From NCBI RefSeq assembly GCF_020532555.1, contig NZ_JAJBBR010000016.1, positions 40,836 to 104,835 on the forward strand: a DNA stretch of 64,000 nt, written 5' to 3'. Made by a program: the position numbers and the translations under genes. A model generated the notes under the pieces. That model ran no database searches and was not told where the DNA came from. It worked only from the letters and a program-made list of their open reading frames with translations. Positions 18,500-27,554 of the stretch are shown piece by piece. This DNA comes from Microvirga lenta (GTDB lineage: Bacteria > Pseudomonadota > Alphaproteobacteria > Rhizobiales > Beijerinckiaceae). Within the stretch, counting starts at the first letter, position 1; every line of letters starts with the position of its first letter.

Positions 18500-19537
18500 A
18501 TGGCTCAGAACCTGAAAAAGAAGGTGGACCAACCAAGCAGGGCGGAGCGTCTGGAGGCCTACCAGCCGCTCTCCGGAATGGTGGTGCCGCGCTTCGCCGG
18601 CATCTCCACCTTCATGCGGCTGCCCTATCTCGCCCCCACGCAGGCGCCGGGGGAGATCGACATCGCGCTCCTGGGCATTCCGTTCGACGGCGCGACCACG
18701 AATAGGCCGGGCACGCGACTGGGGCCGCGGCAGGTTCGGGAGGCTTCCTCGCTCATGCGCCTCGTGAACTACGGCACACTGGTGGCGCCCTACGACCTTT
18801 GCGCCTGCGCGGACGTGGGCGACGTTCCGGTCAATCCCATCGACGTGCAGGATACCCTGCGGCGCATCGAGGCGGAGGTGTCCTACCTGCATCAGGGCGG
18901 CGTGACGCCCCTGTCCATCGGCGGCGACCACATCATCTCCTATCCGATCCTGCGCGCCCTGGGCGGCTCACAGCCTCTCGGGATGATCCATATCGATGCG
19001 CACAGCGACACCGGCGACACCTATTTCGGCGGTCAGAAGCTCACGCACGGCACCCCGTTCCGCCGGGCGATCGAGGATGGCGTGCTCGATCCCAAGCGCA
19101 TGGTGCAGATCGGCATCCGCGGCACGATGTATTCCGCCGACGAGCGCGATTGGGCGCTCGAGCAGGGGATCCGCATCATCGACATGGAAGAGGTGGTGGA
19201 GAAGGGGATTCCCTATGCCATCGCCGAGGCCCGCCGGGTCGTCGGTACGGGGCCGACCTACTTCACCTTCGACATCGACTCCATCGATCCGGCCTTCGCG
19301 CCCGGCACCGGAACGCCGGAGATCGGCGGCTTCACGAGCCGTGAGGCCCTCCAGCTCGTGCGCGGGTTCCGCCATCTCAACCTGGTCGGCGCGGACATGG
19401 TCGAAGTCTCGCCGCCCCTCGACCAGTCGGGCGGCACCGCGCTGGTGGGCGCCTCCATCGCCTTCGAGCTCCTGTGCCTCCTGGCCGAGGCTCGCTCCGA
19501 GCGCGGCGAAACGCGCCTGAACGTGGTCGGCTCTTAA
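18500..19537 (+). CDS. Agmatinase-family ureohydrolase
   Basis: 345 residues. The binuclear Mn2+ site is complete: SIGGDHIISYP, HIDAHSDTGD and DIDSIDPAFAPGTGTPE. The family releases urea from guanidino compounds. The APGTGTPE ending is of the agmatinase type rather than classical arginase. Beside rocD, however, an arginase-like role feeding ornithine into RocD would make most sense; agmatine, guanidinobutyrate or guanidine are alternatives. The substrate cannot be settled from sequence. The gene ends in a 4-base convergent overlap with the DUF1624 gene. Confidence 0.88.
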   Translation: MAQNLKKKVDQPSRAERLEAYQPLSGMVVPRFAGISTFMRLPYLAPTQAPGEIDIALLGIPFDGATTNRPGTRLGPRQVREASSLMRLVNYGTLVAPYDLCACADVGDVPVNPIDVQDTLRRIEAEVSYLHQGGVTPLSIGGDHIISYPILRALGGSQPLGMIHIDAHSDTGDTYFGGQKLTHGTPFRRAIEDGVLDPKRMVQIGIRGTMYSADERDWALEQGIRIIDMEEVVEKGIPYAIAEARRVVGTGPTYFTFDIDSIDPAFAPGTGTPEIGGFTSREALQLVRGFRHLNLVGADMVEVSPPLDQSGGTALVGASIAFELLCLLAEARSERGETRLNVVGS

Positions 19538-20508
19538 GGAGCTCTCCGCAGGCATTGCTGCGCGGCCCTTGAAACCCGGGTCCTGTCCTCGGCATCGACA
19601 TTGTTGCCGAGGATCTTCTGCCAGACATCCGTCTGCCGCAGGTTGTCCACGATGCAGGAGCACATCGAGCGGCAAAGGGCCGGCTGCCCGTTCTGCTGAA
19701 CGCAGTTCGCTTCGCACTCCGCCAGGAAGGGCCGGGCTTCCGCCGCCGGGTTGGGGCCGACGATCTGGAGCACCCCATAGAGGATCCCCAACAGCACGAT
19801 CTGGTGGATCAGATAGATGGGCAGGCTCTTGCGCCCGGCCCAGACGAGGCCCCTGGACAGCCCGTTCTCCGCACGCCAGCGGGCAAGCCCCATCGTCTCC
19901 TTGAGCGGGAGAAGGACCTTTCCGGCGGCGACGCCGATCAGCACCATTCCGAACCAGGGAAAGATCGGAACGTAATCGTTGGTGACGGGCTCCTCGGCGC
20001 CAAGGCCGAGCCAGTCGAGCCACGGGTGGTCGAGGGCCGGACTGGTGAAGAGCGCCGGAGCCGCCAGGCAGAAGATCGCCGCCAGGAACGTGAGAGCGGG
20101 ATGGAGCCTCAGGAAGGGCAGGGCGAGCACGCTCGACACGGCGATGCAGTGCAGGATGCCGAAGAAGATGTAGCTCTGGGGAAAGGCGAAGAACGTCGCC
20201 AGGGTGATCGCCAGGGCTGCGCCTCCCACCCGCATCAGCCGCCGGAGAAACGAAATGCCGCGGAAGCCCTGGACATGAGCCAGGGCGAGCCCGACCCCCG
20301 CCAGCAACAGGAAGGACCCTGCGATGGCGCGCGCGAACCAACGCCAGGCCGGAACCTGGAGGATGTTCGTCTCGATCAGCTTGAGGAAGCTCAGATCCCA
20401 GCTGAAGTGGTAGACGATCATGGCGCAGATCGCGACACCGCGGGCAACGTCGATGGCGTCCCACCTTTGGGAGGCGACGGCATGGGCCTGAATGCTTCGA
20501 GCGGTCAC
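19534..20508 (-). CDS. DUF1624 (heparan-alpha-glucosaminide acetyltransferase-like) membrane protein
   Basis: 324 residues with about eight membrane segments. The N-terminal DVARGVAICAMIVYHFSWDL is the DUF1624 signature. These proteins are thought to move acyl groups onto sugars or lipids at the inner membrane, but the bacterial function is open. The last 60 residues are unusual: a soluble tail with six cysteines (ECEANC, LCRSMCSC, QQC) that is not part of the usual membrane domain. It is divergent from the sirtuin gene, with 70 bases between them. Confidence 0.88.
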   Translation of the reverse strand: MTARSIQAHAVASQRWDAIDVARGVAICAMIVYHFSWDLSFLKLIETNILQVPAWRWFARAIAGSFLLLAGVGLALAHVQGFRGISFLRRLMRVGGAALAITLATFFAFPQSYIFFGILHCIAVSSVLALPFLRLHPALTFLAAIFCLAAPALFTSPALDHPWLDWLGLGAEEPVTNDYVPIFPWFGMVLIGVAAGKVLLPLKETMGLARWRAENGLSRGLVWAGRKSLPIYLIHQIVLLGILYGVLQIVGPNPAAEARPFLAECEANCVQQNGQPALCRSMCSCIVDNLRQTDVWQKILGNNVDAEDRTRVSRAAQQCLRRAP

Positions 20509-20578
20509 GTCTTCCGGTCCGTTGATCCTGGGGCGGGGAGAGTGTGACGTCTCCGGCGCTCCTTCCTATATAAGCTTC

Positions 20579-21340
20579 ATGACCGATAGCCTTGCCGCGT
20601 CAATCGCTGCCCTCAAGGAAATGGTTGATGAAGCCGGCCTCATCGCCGGCTTTACGGGAGCGGGCATTTCCACCGAGAGCGGGGTGCCCGACTTCCGCTC
20701 GCCCAACAGCCCTTGGAAGCGCAATACGCCGATCCCTTTCGAGCTCTTCATGAGCAGCGAGGAGGCGAGGCGGGAGGCGTGGCGGCGGAAATTCGCCATG
20801 GACGATCTCTATCGAGGCGCTCGCCCCAACCGGGGACACCTCGGGCTGGCGTCTCTGGTCACATCCGGACGGATGCCGGCGGTGGTCACCCAGAACATCG
20901 ACGGACTGCATCACGCATCGGGACTGGCCGATCACGAGGTCATCGAGCTGCACGGCAATGGGACCTATGCGAAGTGCCTGACCTGCGAACGGCCTCACGA
21001 CTTGAGCTGGATCCGGTCGCAGCTCGAGGAGCACGGGAACCCGCCCCCATGCCGGGCCTGCGGCGGCATCCTGAAATCCGCGACGATCTCCTTCGGGCAG
21101 GCCATGCCTCGGGAGCCCATGCGCCGGGCACAGAAGCTCGCCTTGACGTGCGACCTCTTTCTCGTGGTCGGGTCCTCCCTGGTGGTTCATCCGGCTGCGG
21201 CCTTTCCGGCCGTGGCCAAGGAAAACGGCGCCAGGCTCGCGATCCTGAACCGCGACCCCACTCCGCTCGACGGGATTGCGGACCTGGTGGTCCGCGAAGA
21301 TATCGGGGCCGTTCTGTCGGCTTTTATTGCAGGAAAATGA
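20579..21340 (+). CDS. Sirtuin, NAD-dependent protein deacylase (SIR2 family)
   Basis: 253 residues. GFTGAGISTESGVPDFRS binds NAD; TQNIDGLH and the catalytic His in IELHGNG follow; the zinc site is two CxxC pairs (CLTC and CRAC). GSSLVVHPAA and NRDPTPLD close the Rossmann fold. It removes acyl groups from lysines of enzymes such as acetyl-CoA synthetase; the targets here are unknown. The start at 20579 is chosen because the family begins just before the helix leading to GFTGAG. Confidence 0.94.
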   Translation: MTDSLAASIAALKEMVDEAGLIAGFTGAGISTESGVPDFRSPNSPWKRNTPIPFELFMSSEEARREAWRRKFAMDDLYRGARPNRGHLGLASLVTSGRMPAVVTQNIDGLHHASGLADHEVIELHGNGTYAKCLTCERPHDLSWIRSQLEEHGNPPPCRACGGILKSATISFGQAMPREPMRRAQKLALTCDLFLVVGSSLVVHPAAAFPAVAKENGARLAILNRDPTPLDGIADLVVREDIGAVLSAFIAGK

Positions 21341-21463
21341 GACGCTTAGGAATCCTGCGGAAAAAACGTGCCTCCTGGAAGCGCGTTTCTGGCTTCCCCT
21401 GACTCAGGACGATGTTATCCTCTCGTTAAGAATCTGGTTTCTGATTCGAGTCTGGGTTTTTTC

Positions 21464-22084
21464 ATGACTAACGATTACGGCTCTAACTCATTCGCTCTTC
21501 GAGGAGAAACGGCTTCCTTCGACTCCGGTCGTCGGGAGGAGGCGCGCCCGGTCTCGGAGGAGAATTCGCTCGAACTCGTTCAAGTCAGCGGTCACATCAA
21601 GTGGTTCGACGTGGCCAAGGGCTTCGGATTCATCGTGCCCGACAACGGTCTGCCGGACATCCTGCTGCACGTGACCTGCCTTCGGCGGGACGGGTATCAG
21701 GCGGCGAATGAAGGAGCGCGGATCGTCGTCGAGGCGGTGCAGCGCCCCCGGGGACTCCAGGCCTTCCGGATCCTCTCCCTCGACGAGTCGACGGCCCTCC
21801 ATCCCTCGGAGCTTCCGCTGCCGCGCACCCATGTTCAGGTGGTGCCGACCAGCGGGTTGGAGCCGGCGGTGGTCAAGTGGTTCAACCGACTGCGTGGCTT
21901 CGGCTTCCTGACGCAAGGTGAGGGGAAGCCCGACATCTTCGTGCACATGGAAACGCTGCGGCGCTACGGTATTGCCGAGCTCAAGCCCGGGGAGCAGGTC
22001 TTCGTGCGCTTCGGCGACGGCTCGAAGGGCCTGATGGCGGCCGAGGTTCGCTTGGCCGACATGTCCCTGCCGCACTCCCATTGA
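21464..22084 (+). CDS. Cold-shock protein with two cold-shock domains
   Basis: 206 residues with two CSDs: the first at about residues 42-105 (IKWFDVAKGFGFIVPD) and the second at about 130-195 (VKWFNRLRGFGFLTQGEGKPDIFVHM). Both keep RNP1-like aromatic residues for single-stranded nucleic acid binding. Tandem CSD proteins are typical of Hyphomicrobiales. The stop overlaps the next start (TGATG), so the DUF192 gene is translationally coupled. The 123-base leader is T-rich near the start codon, as expected for a regulated cold-shock mRNA, though no specific element could be proven. Confidence 0.93.
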   Translation: MTNDYGSNSFALRGETASFDSGRREEARPVSEENSLELVQVSGHIKWFDVAKGFGFIVPDNGLPDILLHVTCLRRDGYQAANEGARIVVEAVQRPRGLQAFRILSLDESTALHPSELPLPRTHVQVVPTSGLEPAVVKWFNRLRGFGFLTQGEGKPDIFVHMETLRRYGIAELKPGEQVFVRFGDGSKGLMAAEVRLADMSLPHSH

Positions 22085-22551
22085 TGAGCCGCAACGTGCC
22101 GCGCCTGCTCCGGGCCGTCGCCCTGACATGGGTCTTTTGCCTCGTGTTCGCGGGAGCGGTCTATGCCCAGGCCCTGGAGCCGCTGACCATCGTCCTGCAG
22201 AACGGCCAGAAGCAAAGCTTCCAGGTGGAGGTCGCCCGCACGGAGGCCGATCGTGCCCAAGGGCTCATGTTCCGGCGCTCCATGCCGGCCGACCAGGGCA
22301 TGCTGTTCGATTTCGGGCGGGTCGAGCCGGTCTCCATGTGGATGCAGAACACCTACCTGCCCCTGGACATGCTTTTCGTCCGTCCCGACGGGTCCATCGC
22401 CCGGATCGCGGCCAATACGGAACCTTTGTCCACCCGCACCATTCCCTCTGGCGAGCCGGTTTTGGCCGTTCTGGAGCTGAATGCCGGTACGGCAGCTCGT
22501 CTGGGGATCAAGGCAGGGGATCGGATCGAGCATCCCCTGTTCAAGCGCTAG
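22084..22551 (+). CDS. DUF192 family periplasmic protein
   Basis: 155 residues. A signal peptide ([17 protein letters not shown]) is followed by the DUF192 fold: [40 protein letters not shown] and [17 protein letters not shown]. The function of the family is not known. Its start overlaps the stop of the cold-shock gene, a pairing often seen in this order. A TTG three bases earlier is a possible start. Confidence 0.92.
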   Translation: MSRNVPRLLRAVALTWVFCLVFAGAVYAQALEPLTIVLQNGQKQSFQVEVARTEADRAQGLMFRRSMPADQGMLFDFGRVEPVSMWMQNTYLPLDMLFVRPDGSIARIAANTEPLSTRTIPSGEPVLAVLELNAGTAARLGIKAGDRIEHPLFKR

Positions 22552-22611
22552 CGTTCTAGTGCTTGCTGACCCGGGGCTGCCGTGATAGCCAACACCTCTC
22601 GGTGACGAAGG

Positions 22612-22688
22612 CGGGGTGTAGCGCAGTCTGGTAGCGCATCTGCTTTGGGAGCAGAGGGTCGCGGGTTCAAATCCTGCCGCCCCGACCA
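22612..22688 (+). tRNA. tRNA-Pro (anticodon TGG)
   Basis: 77 bases. Acceptor CGGGGTG/CGCCCCG (one G-U pair), anticodon loop TTTGGGA within a CTGC/GCAG stem, T-loop TTCAAAT, encoded CCA. Confidence 0.97.
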
Positions 22689-22725
22689 TCTCACCGGTGA
22701 AACATCAAGAGAGTGCCTGAACCCG

Positions 22726-23031
22726 ATGTCCGCACGGATTTACAAGCCAGCCAAATCCGCAATGCAGTCCGGCATGGCCCGGACCAAGCAGTGGCTCCTG
22801 GTCTTCGATCAGGACAGGCCGCGTGAGATCGAGCCGCTCATGGGCTGGACGAGCTCGGGCGATACCCGCCAGCAGATTCGTCTCGGCTTCGACACGAAGG
22901 AAGAGGCCATTGCCTACGCGGAGCGCGAAGGCATCCCTTACCGGGTCGAGGAGCCGCACGAGGTCAAGCGGCGTACGATCTCCTATTCCGACAATTTCAA
23001 GTTCAATCGCGTCGAGCCCTGGACCCACTGA
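22726..23031 (+). CDS. NDUFS4-like accessory subunit of NADH dehydrogenase (complex I)
   Basis: 101 residues. [39 protein letters not shown] and the C-terminal [16 protein letters not shown] are the alphaproteobacterial form of the 18-kDa mitochondrial complex I subunit. It binds at the peripheral arm and stabilises the N module. The gene commonly sits apart from the nuo operon and next to tRNA genes, as here between tRNA-Pro and tRNA-Arg. Confidence 0.93.
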   Translation: MSARIYKPAKSAMQSGMARTKQWLLVFDQDRPREIEPLMGWTSSGDTRQQIRLGFDTKEEAIAYAEREGIPYRVEEPHEVKRRTISYSDNFKFNRVEPWTH

Positions 23032-23049
23032 GGTCCAGTCTCGGACGAA

Positions 23050-23126
23050 GGCCCCGTAGCTCAGCTGGATAGAGCAACTGCCTTCTAAGCAGTAGGTCGC
23101 AGGTTCGAGCCCTGCCGGGGTCGCCA
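23050..23126 (+). tRNA. tRNA-Arg (anticodon TCT)
   Basis: 77 bases. Acceptor GGCCCCG/CGGGGTC (one G-U pair), D-arm GCTC/GAGC, anticodon loop CTTCTAA, T-loop TTCGAGC, encoded CCA. Confidence 0.97.
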
Positions 23127-23130
23127 CTCA

Positions 23131-23373
23131 ATGCTTCGCGCAGGAACCCCTGAAACCGCGCGCAGAAACCTCCTCAGAAAAATGCCCGGAACGCCGGACG
23201 TGGCGACAGCCATCCCGACGGAGGTCAAAAGCGGCTGGGTGCGGATCCTTCGCGCGGAAGGCGTCTGGCGGGTCCGATTCGAGCTGACGGACATGGGAAG
23301 CCGCGTCGCCGCGGAGGCGAACAGGACGAGGCCGCTGGCGGCGCCCGAACCGATGCCCTCGTCCGCCCGATGA
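23131..23373 (+). CDS. Possible small hypothetical protein
   Basis: 80 codons with G/C-rich third positions. The middle part, VKSGWVRILRAEGVWRVRF, looks like protein rather than chance. It begins only 5 bases after tRNA-Arg and no clear ribosome binding site is visible. A long opposite-strand frame covers it but looks like composition noise. No family recognised. Confidence 0.35.
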   Translation: MLRAGTPETARRNLLRKMPGTPDVATAIPTEVKSGWVRILRAEGVWRVRFELTDMGSRVAAEANRTRPLAAPEPMPSSAR

Positions 23374-23593
23374 TGCCGAGTCACGTGGATCCTTGTGTCC
23401 ACTCGGTCCCCGGAGCCGCTCCGTCCGGGCGGACCGTGCGCAGGATCCCGAGGATTCCTACGAACGATCCGCGACCGCGCCTCGCGAGCACGTCGAGGGC
23501 AGGCCTGTTCGCCCGAAGCCGCGATCTCCCGCGGTCCAGGGACTCGTGGAGCACTCGGTTCACCGTGCGTCGCAGCTGATCCCCAAACCGATC

Positions 23594-24784
23594 TCAGGTC
23601 TTCGCGACTGGATTGAGATCCGGCTGCTCCTGCTCGGCCTCGACCTCCGACTTGGGCGGTGTCAGGGAGAGGAACTCGCCCAGGGTGCTCCAGGACGGCA
23701 GATGATCGCAGCACCGCTTGATGACCACAAGGAGCGGCACCGCGATGAGCACCCCAACCAGGCCCCACACCCAGCCCCAGAACGCCACGCCGATGAAGAT
23801 TGCAACGGTGTTGAGCTCAAGCCTGCGGCCGAGAATCAGGGGAGTGATGATGTTCCCTTCCAGGGCCGTTAGGCCGAAATAGACCAGCGGCGCCAGGAGC
23901 GCATAGCTGATCGAGTCGAAGGAGATCAGGGCCACGACCGCAACCAGACCCACGCCGGCAATTGCCCCGATGAAGGGTAGGAAGTTCAGAAAGGTGGCTC
24001 CCAACCCCCAAAGGTAAGGCGTCGGCAGGCCAATCGCCCACATCGCCAGCCCGATGGCGATGCCGAGTCCCATGTTGATCAGGGTGATGGTGAGCAGGTA
24101 ATGCGAGATGGACGCCTCGATGTCATGGAGAATGCTGACGGCGGTTCTCTTGTCGCGGAACGTCGGCAGCACGCGCACGATCTTGTCGTAGATCATATCG
24201 CCTGATCCGAGCAGGAAGAGCACAAGAACCAGGGCAATGCCTGTTGTTGTCAGCGCGCTCCATAGTATCGAGGTCGCCGAGGACAGGAATCCTGCCTCCT
24301 TGACCACGACCTCCTGAACCTGGGGATCGGATGTTGCGCTGGTCAGCTCCTCAACGGTTTGGCTTGCTTCGGTGACTGCCTGGACTGAGCCGCGCAATTG
24401 GTTCAGCTTGTCCTCGACCTGCCGCCCGATGGTGGGGGCCCGCTGGATCCAATCGGAGACCGGCGCGCTCAGGAGGTAAGCGCCTGTCCCGAGCGTGAGC
24501 GCCAGGAGCAGGACCAGCATGATGGCCGACAGGCCCGTCGGGACGCCGCGCCGCTCGAGCCACCGCACGATGGGAATGAGGGTGAGGGCAGTGAGCAGGC
24601 CGATGATGATCGGCAGGATCAGCGGCTTGGCGAAGTAAAGCGCTCCCGTGCCCAAAACGATAGCGCAGACATGAATCGAAACCGCAACCGCGCCCGTCAG
24701 CTTTGGGCCGGTGGCATTCTGATCGTCCCGACCATCAGGTGTTCCGGCTGAATCGGGATCGGGGGCAGTTGTCGGACGCTGCAT
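23594..24784 (-). CDS. AI-2E family transporter (PerM-like exporter)
   Basis: 396 residues with about eight membrane helices and the family's long soluble loop after helix 3 (about residues 110-165, rich in Gln, Glu and Thr). ATFLNFLPFIGAIAG and LEGNIITPLILGRRLELN near the C-terminus are the family signature. Members export small molecules such as AI-2 or act as Na+/H+ antiporters; the substrate is unknown. A second member lies at 38409-39503 and shares the LEGNLITPLV motif. Confidence 0.92.
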   Translation of the reverse strand: MQRPTTAPDPDSAGTPDGRDDQNATGPKLTGAVAVSIHVCAIVLGTGALYFAKPLILPIIIGLLTALTLIPIVRWLERRGVPTGLSAIMLVLLLALTLGTGAYLLSAPVSDWIQRAPTIGRQVEDKLNQLRGSVQAVTEASQTVEELTSATSDPQVQEVVVKEAGFLSSATSILWSALTTTGIALVLVLFLLGSGDMIYDKIVRVLPTFRDKRTAVSILHDIEASISHYLLTITLINMGLGIAIGLAMWAIGLPTPYLWGLGATFLNFLPFIGAIAGVGLVAVVALISFDSISYALLAPLVYFGLTALEGNIITPLILGRRLELNTVAIFIGVAFWGWVWGLVGVLIAVPLLVVIKRCCDHLPSWSTLGEFLSLTPPKSEVEAEQEQPDLNPVAKT

Positions 24785-25000
24785 AAGGATCAGACGTTTA
24801 TAGCCACCACTGCGTTCCGCCAGAGTCCACCCCGAGGGCGCTCACGCTGCAGTTGAGATCTTGAACCAGGGACCCCCAACGCGCCCGTGGCCCGGATGGG
24901 CGCGCTATGGCTCCACCGGCCTAATCGTCGGCTCGGTCGCGGCGGAAAAGTTCTGGCTCTGGGCGCTCGACAGGTTGTATCCCGCCCAGCCTTCCGAGCG

Positions 25001-25419
25001 TCATGCCGTCTGCTGCTCATCGATGTCGAGGATGCGGACGACCTGGTCGACCTCATCATCACAGCGCACGGCGACAAGCGAGGCACGACGGCGCGCTGCT
25101 TGCGAAGCTTGACGGGAACCTCAACATCCTCCGTCTCGACACGTCGCCTGATGTGCATCTCCTCCTTCAGGACGAGCTGCTTTTCGACCACGAGGACCTC
25201 TTCGAGAGCAGGAACAATGGTGACGTCATTCTCGGTCCGAACGGCAGGCGCCTCGTCCGCCACCCGGTCGACCGGGATGCGTGTGACCTCCACCGTCTCG
25301 TGTGCGAGTGTCGCCTGCGCCATCTCGCTGGCAACATCGGTGATCGTGCGCACGCGAACCCTTCCGGTTGTGACCGCATGCTTGTCGAAGTGCAGGCCTT
25401 CCTCGGCAATCGGGAGCAC
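25001..25419 (-). pseudogene. DUF2382 (YsnF/AvaK) stress protein gene, probably frameshifted
   Basis: From a GTG at 25419 the frame encodes a clear DUF2382 domain: LPIAEEGLHFDKHAVTTGRV, VPALEEVLVVEKQLVLKEEM, and RRRVETEDVEVPVKLRKQRAVV. After about 25085 the same frame degenerates to Arg/Ser-rich sequence until 24790. The next frame, however, reads SLVAVRCDDEVDQVVRILD then IDEQQTA and a stop at 25001-25003, a segment resembling the DDE...V..IL...DIDE linker of YsnF proteins. A one-base shift near 25080-25090 would join them. DUF2382 proteins are general stress proteins of unclear mechanism. It may be a true pseudogene or a sequencing error. Confidence 0.6.
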
Positions 25420-25816
25420 ATCCGCGTGAGCGGTTGCATCCTGATGGGGCGGAACGTCCGAGATACGGAAATCGAGCCGTTTGCCTGCAGGTTAGTCCAG
25501 TAACTTCAGGGGTTAGGGCTACCCGGAAGGGGAACTTGAGGAGCGGCAGGTTCCAGGGCAGCACGAAGATGCGTAGCTCCGGCCGGTTCGCAACCAGATG
25601 CGTCAAGAATTTCGAGCTTGTCTGGTACGCAAGGCATCGGACCGTGCTTTGGAGATCAATGCCCAAGCCGAAATTCCGAGGCGATCAGGAATACCGTGTG
25701 CCAGGCCCGCAGGACCGCGTCCTGCCAACGGCTCCGCCGAGAACTTTAAGCCTGTCCTGTCCTTTCCATTGCTGAGCAGCGGGTTTCCGGGGACTGGCGC
25801 CCCCGGAACGTTGATG
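25420..25816. other. Intergenic stretch without a convincing gene
   Basis: 397 bases. Short frames occur on both strands, but none has both a ribosome binding site and protein-like composition. A minus-strand frame upstream of the DUF2382 start is closed by a TAA near 25493. Confidence 0.5.
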
Positions 25817-26380
25817 TCAGCCTGCGGCAGGCTTGAAGGTCAGGTCCCTGAAGCGGGTGCAGGCGCCCTCGTTATCGGCAAGGCGGAAGTCGCTGGCGCC
25901 GCTCGTCTCGAAGCGACAGCGCATCGGGAACGTCGCCTGCCCCACATCGCCCTTGGGATCGGAGAGGGTCAGTACGCCATTCTCGTAGGCGTAGCGCCCC
26001 TCGACCTTCTTGTTGCCGTCCACCTCGTTCATCACAAAGGTGTTGTCCGGGTTGAGCTGCAGTGAAACGGGACCCGCCGAATAGGTCCGACCTTGGAAGG
26101 TGTCCAGGTTCGTCGCGGAGGTGGCCGCTGTCTGGGTGCTGCCTGCCGGAGGCGTGGCCGTAGCCGTGCCAGTTGTCCCAGGGACATCATCTGCGGCATT
26201 GGTTCCCGCCATCGATTGAGTTGGAGCCGTGGTCGCTGGAGCCGCAGGTGCTGTGGGCGCTTCTGCCGTTTCAGTTGCTGTGGTCGAGGTGGGGGTGGCT
26301 GGTGCTTCTGCGGTCTGCTCTTCGCCACAGGCGGCAAGGGCTAGGACTGCCGCAAAGGGAATGAGGGAACGTAAATGCAT
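25817..26380 (-). CDS. Putative lipoprotein with a Thr/Ala/Pro-rich linker
   Basis: 187 residues. The signal sequence ends in ALAAC, a good lipobox, so the protein is probably membrane-anchored. Residues about 25-95 are a Thr/Ala/Pro spacer. The C-terminal 90 residues form a compact domain (GRTYSAGPVSLQLNPDNTF, GRYAYENGVLTL, MRCRFE, GACTRFRDLTF) with two cysteines that may pair. The domain looks like a small beta-barrel or META/NlpE-like fold; this is a guess. No partner is evident. Confidence 0.8.
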   Translation of the reverse strand: MHLRSLIPFAAVLALAACGEEQTAEAPATPTSTTATETAEAPTAPAAPATTAPTQSMAGTNAADDVPGTTGTATATPPAGSTQTAATSATNLDTFQGRTYSAGPVSLQLNPDNTFVMNEVDGNKKVEGRYAYENGVLTLSDPKGDVGQATFPMRCRFETSGASDFRLADNEGACTRFRDLTFKPAAG

Positions 26381-26639
26381 CCGTATAGCTCCTGTTGTTC
26401 AACCGTCTGGGGAGGAATCGGTTCGGAATGGAACGCTCAAGCGCGAACACTTGAACGGCCAACCGAGAACATCATGCGTGCTCGCATACTCGTTGGAGAA
26501 CGGGTTGTCGCAGGATAGGTTTCCTGCCCGAAGAAGTTGGGCCGGAGAACTTATCAATACCTTGGAAGCCCAAGGCATGAGCTCCTCGCTGATGGAGCGT
26601 CTGTTCCAGGCCACTTGCTCGAAAGAACTGCGGCACAGG

Positions 26640-27554
26640 TCAGTCGAAAACGCGGCGGTCGTGCAGAACGCGGCGCTTAATGGCAAGCACGGCGCCTCCG
26701 GCAACCAGTACGCAGAAAACCTCGACGCCCCAACGCAGAATGCCGCTGAAAGCGAGACCAAGGTTCCCAGTGGCGCCTCCCAGTCCGACAAGCGCCATCG
26801 CTGGCACCAGGGCGAGCGCAACCATGACACCAGTGGCGAACACCGTCAGCCGAGCGCTCACGATAGTGGCGCCAGCCGCACCCGCGATCAGGGAGACAGC
26901 GATGCCACTCACCTGAACGCTGGACCAGTACCCGGCCCACTGCAAATCGGGCAGCTCTGCACCCGTGCGATTCTGCAACAGAAGGGCAACGGGCGCGGCG
27001 GCAGCGGCTCCTATGGCCAGGGCAAGATACCCAGCGAGTGTCGACCGCAGCCCGGCTCCCGGGCCGTAGCGACGCCCCATGATTCCGAATACGATCCGCA
27101 GGAGGGGCTCGAAGCCCGGCGCGATCAGCATAGCGCCGATCACGATGTGGAGTGTATCCGACACCAGTCCGAAGCTCGCAATAGCACCTGACGCGGCCAT
27201 CAGCAGAAGGAAGTTGAAGGTGACATTGGTGTCGCGCCGCAACTGCTCGCCCACTTCCTCCCAGGCGCCCTCGTTCCCCTGATGATCGAGCTTCGTCAGA
27301 TTCGGAGCCGAGATGATGGCGGTCGGCTCGCTCAGAGTGACAGCGCCTCTATCTAGGACACCGTTCTCCTCCAGCAGTTTCATGACAGCGAGTGTTGCCT
27401 CGTTCGTCGCATCAATGCTGATGACATCGCCTGGTGGGCTCACCGACGATCCGACTTGCAGGGAGACACTTGCGACGCCGGGGGCAGCCTGGAGGTCCTC
27501 GACAACCTGGCTGCGCAACTCCGAAGGTACGCTGAGGACTATTCTGCGGGACAT
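26640..27554 (-). CDS. DUF389 family membrane protein
   Basis: 304 residues. An N-terminal soluble ferredoxin-like domain of about 80 residues (IVLSVPSELRSQVVEDL) is followed by six membrane helices. GLVSDTLHIVIGAMLIAPGFEPLLRI corresponds to the conserved S...MLISPLMGP region of DUF389 (TIGR00341 type) proteins. The function is unknown; actinobacterial relatives have been linked to inositol or transport. It is a stand-alone gene. Confidence 0.88.
   Translation of the reverse strand: MSRRIVLSVPSELRSQVVEDLQAAPGVASVSLQVGSSVSPPGDVISIDATNEATLAVMKLLEENGVLDRGAVTLSEPTAIISAPNLTKLDHQGNEGAWEEVGEQLRRDTNVTFNFLLLMAASGAIASFGLVSDTLHIVIGAMLIAPGFEPLLRIVFGIMGRRYGPGAGLRSTLAGYLALAIGAAAAAPVALLLQNRTGAELPDLQWAGYWSSVQVSGIAVSLIAGAAGATIVSARLTVFATGVMVALALVPAMALVGLGGATGNLGLAFSGILRWGVEVFCVLVAGGAVLAIKRRVLHDRRVFD

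Noticed and set aside
24861..25112. A plus-strand frame with a plausible middle (STGLIVGSVAAEKFWLWALD)
   Set aside because: No ribosome binding site, poor second half, and overlap with the DUF2382 gene on the other strand.
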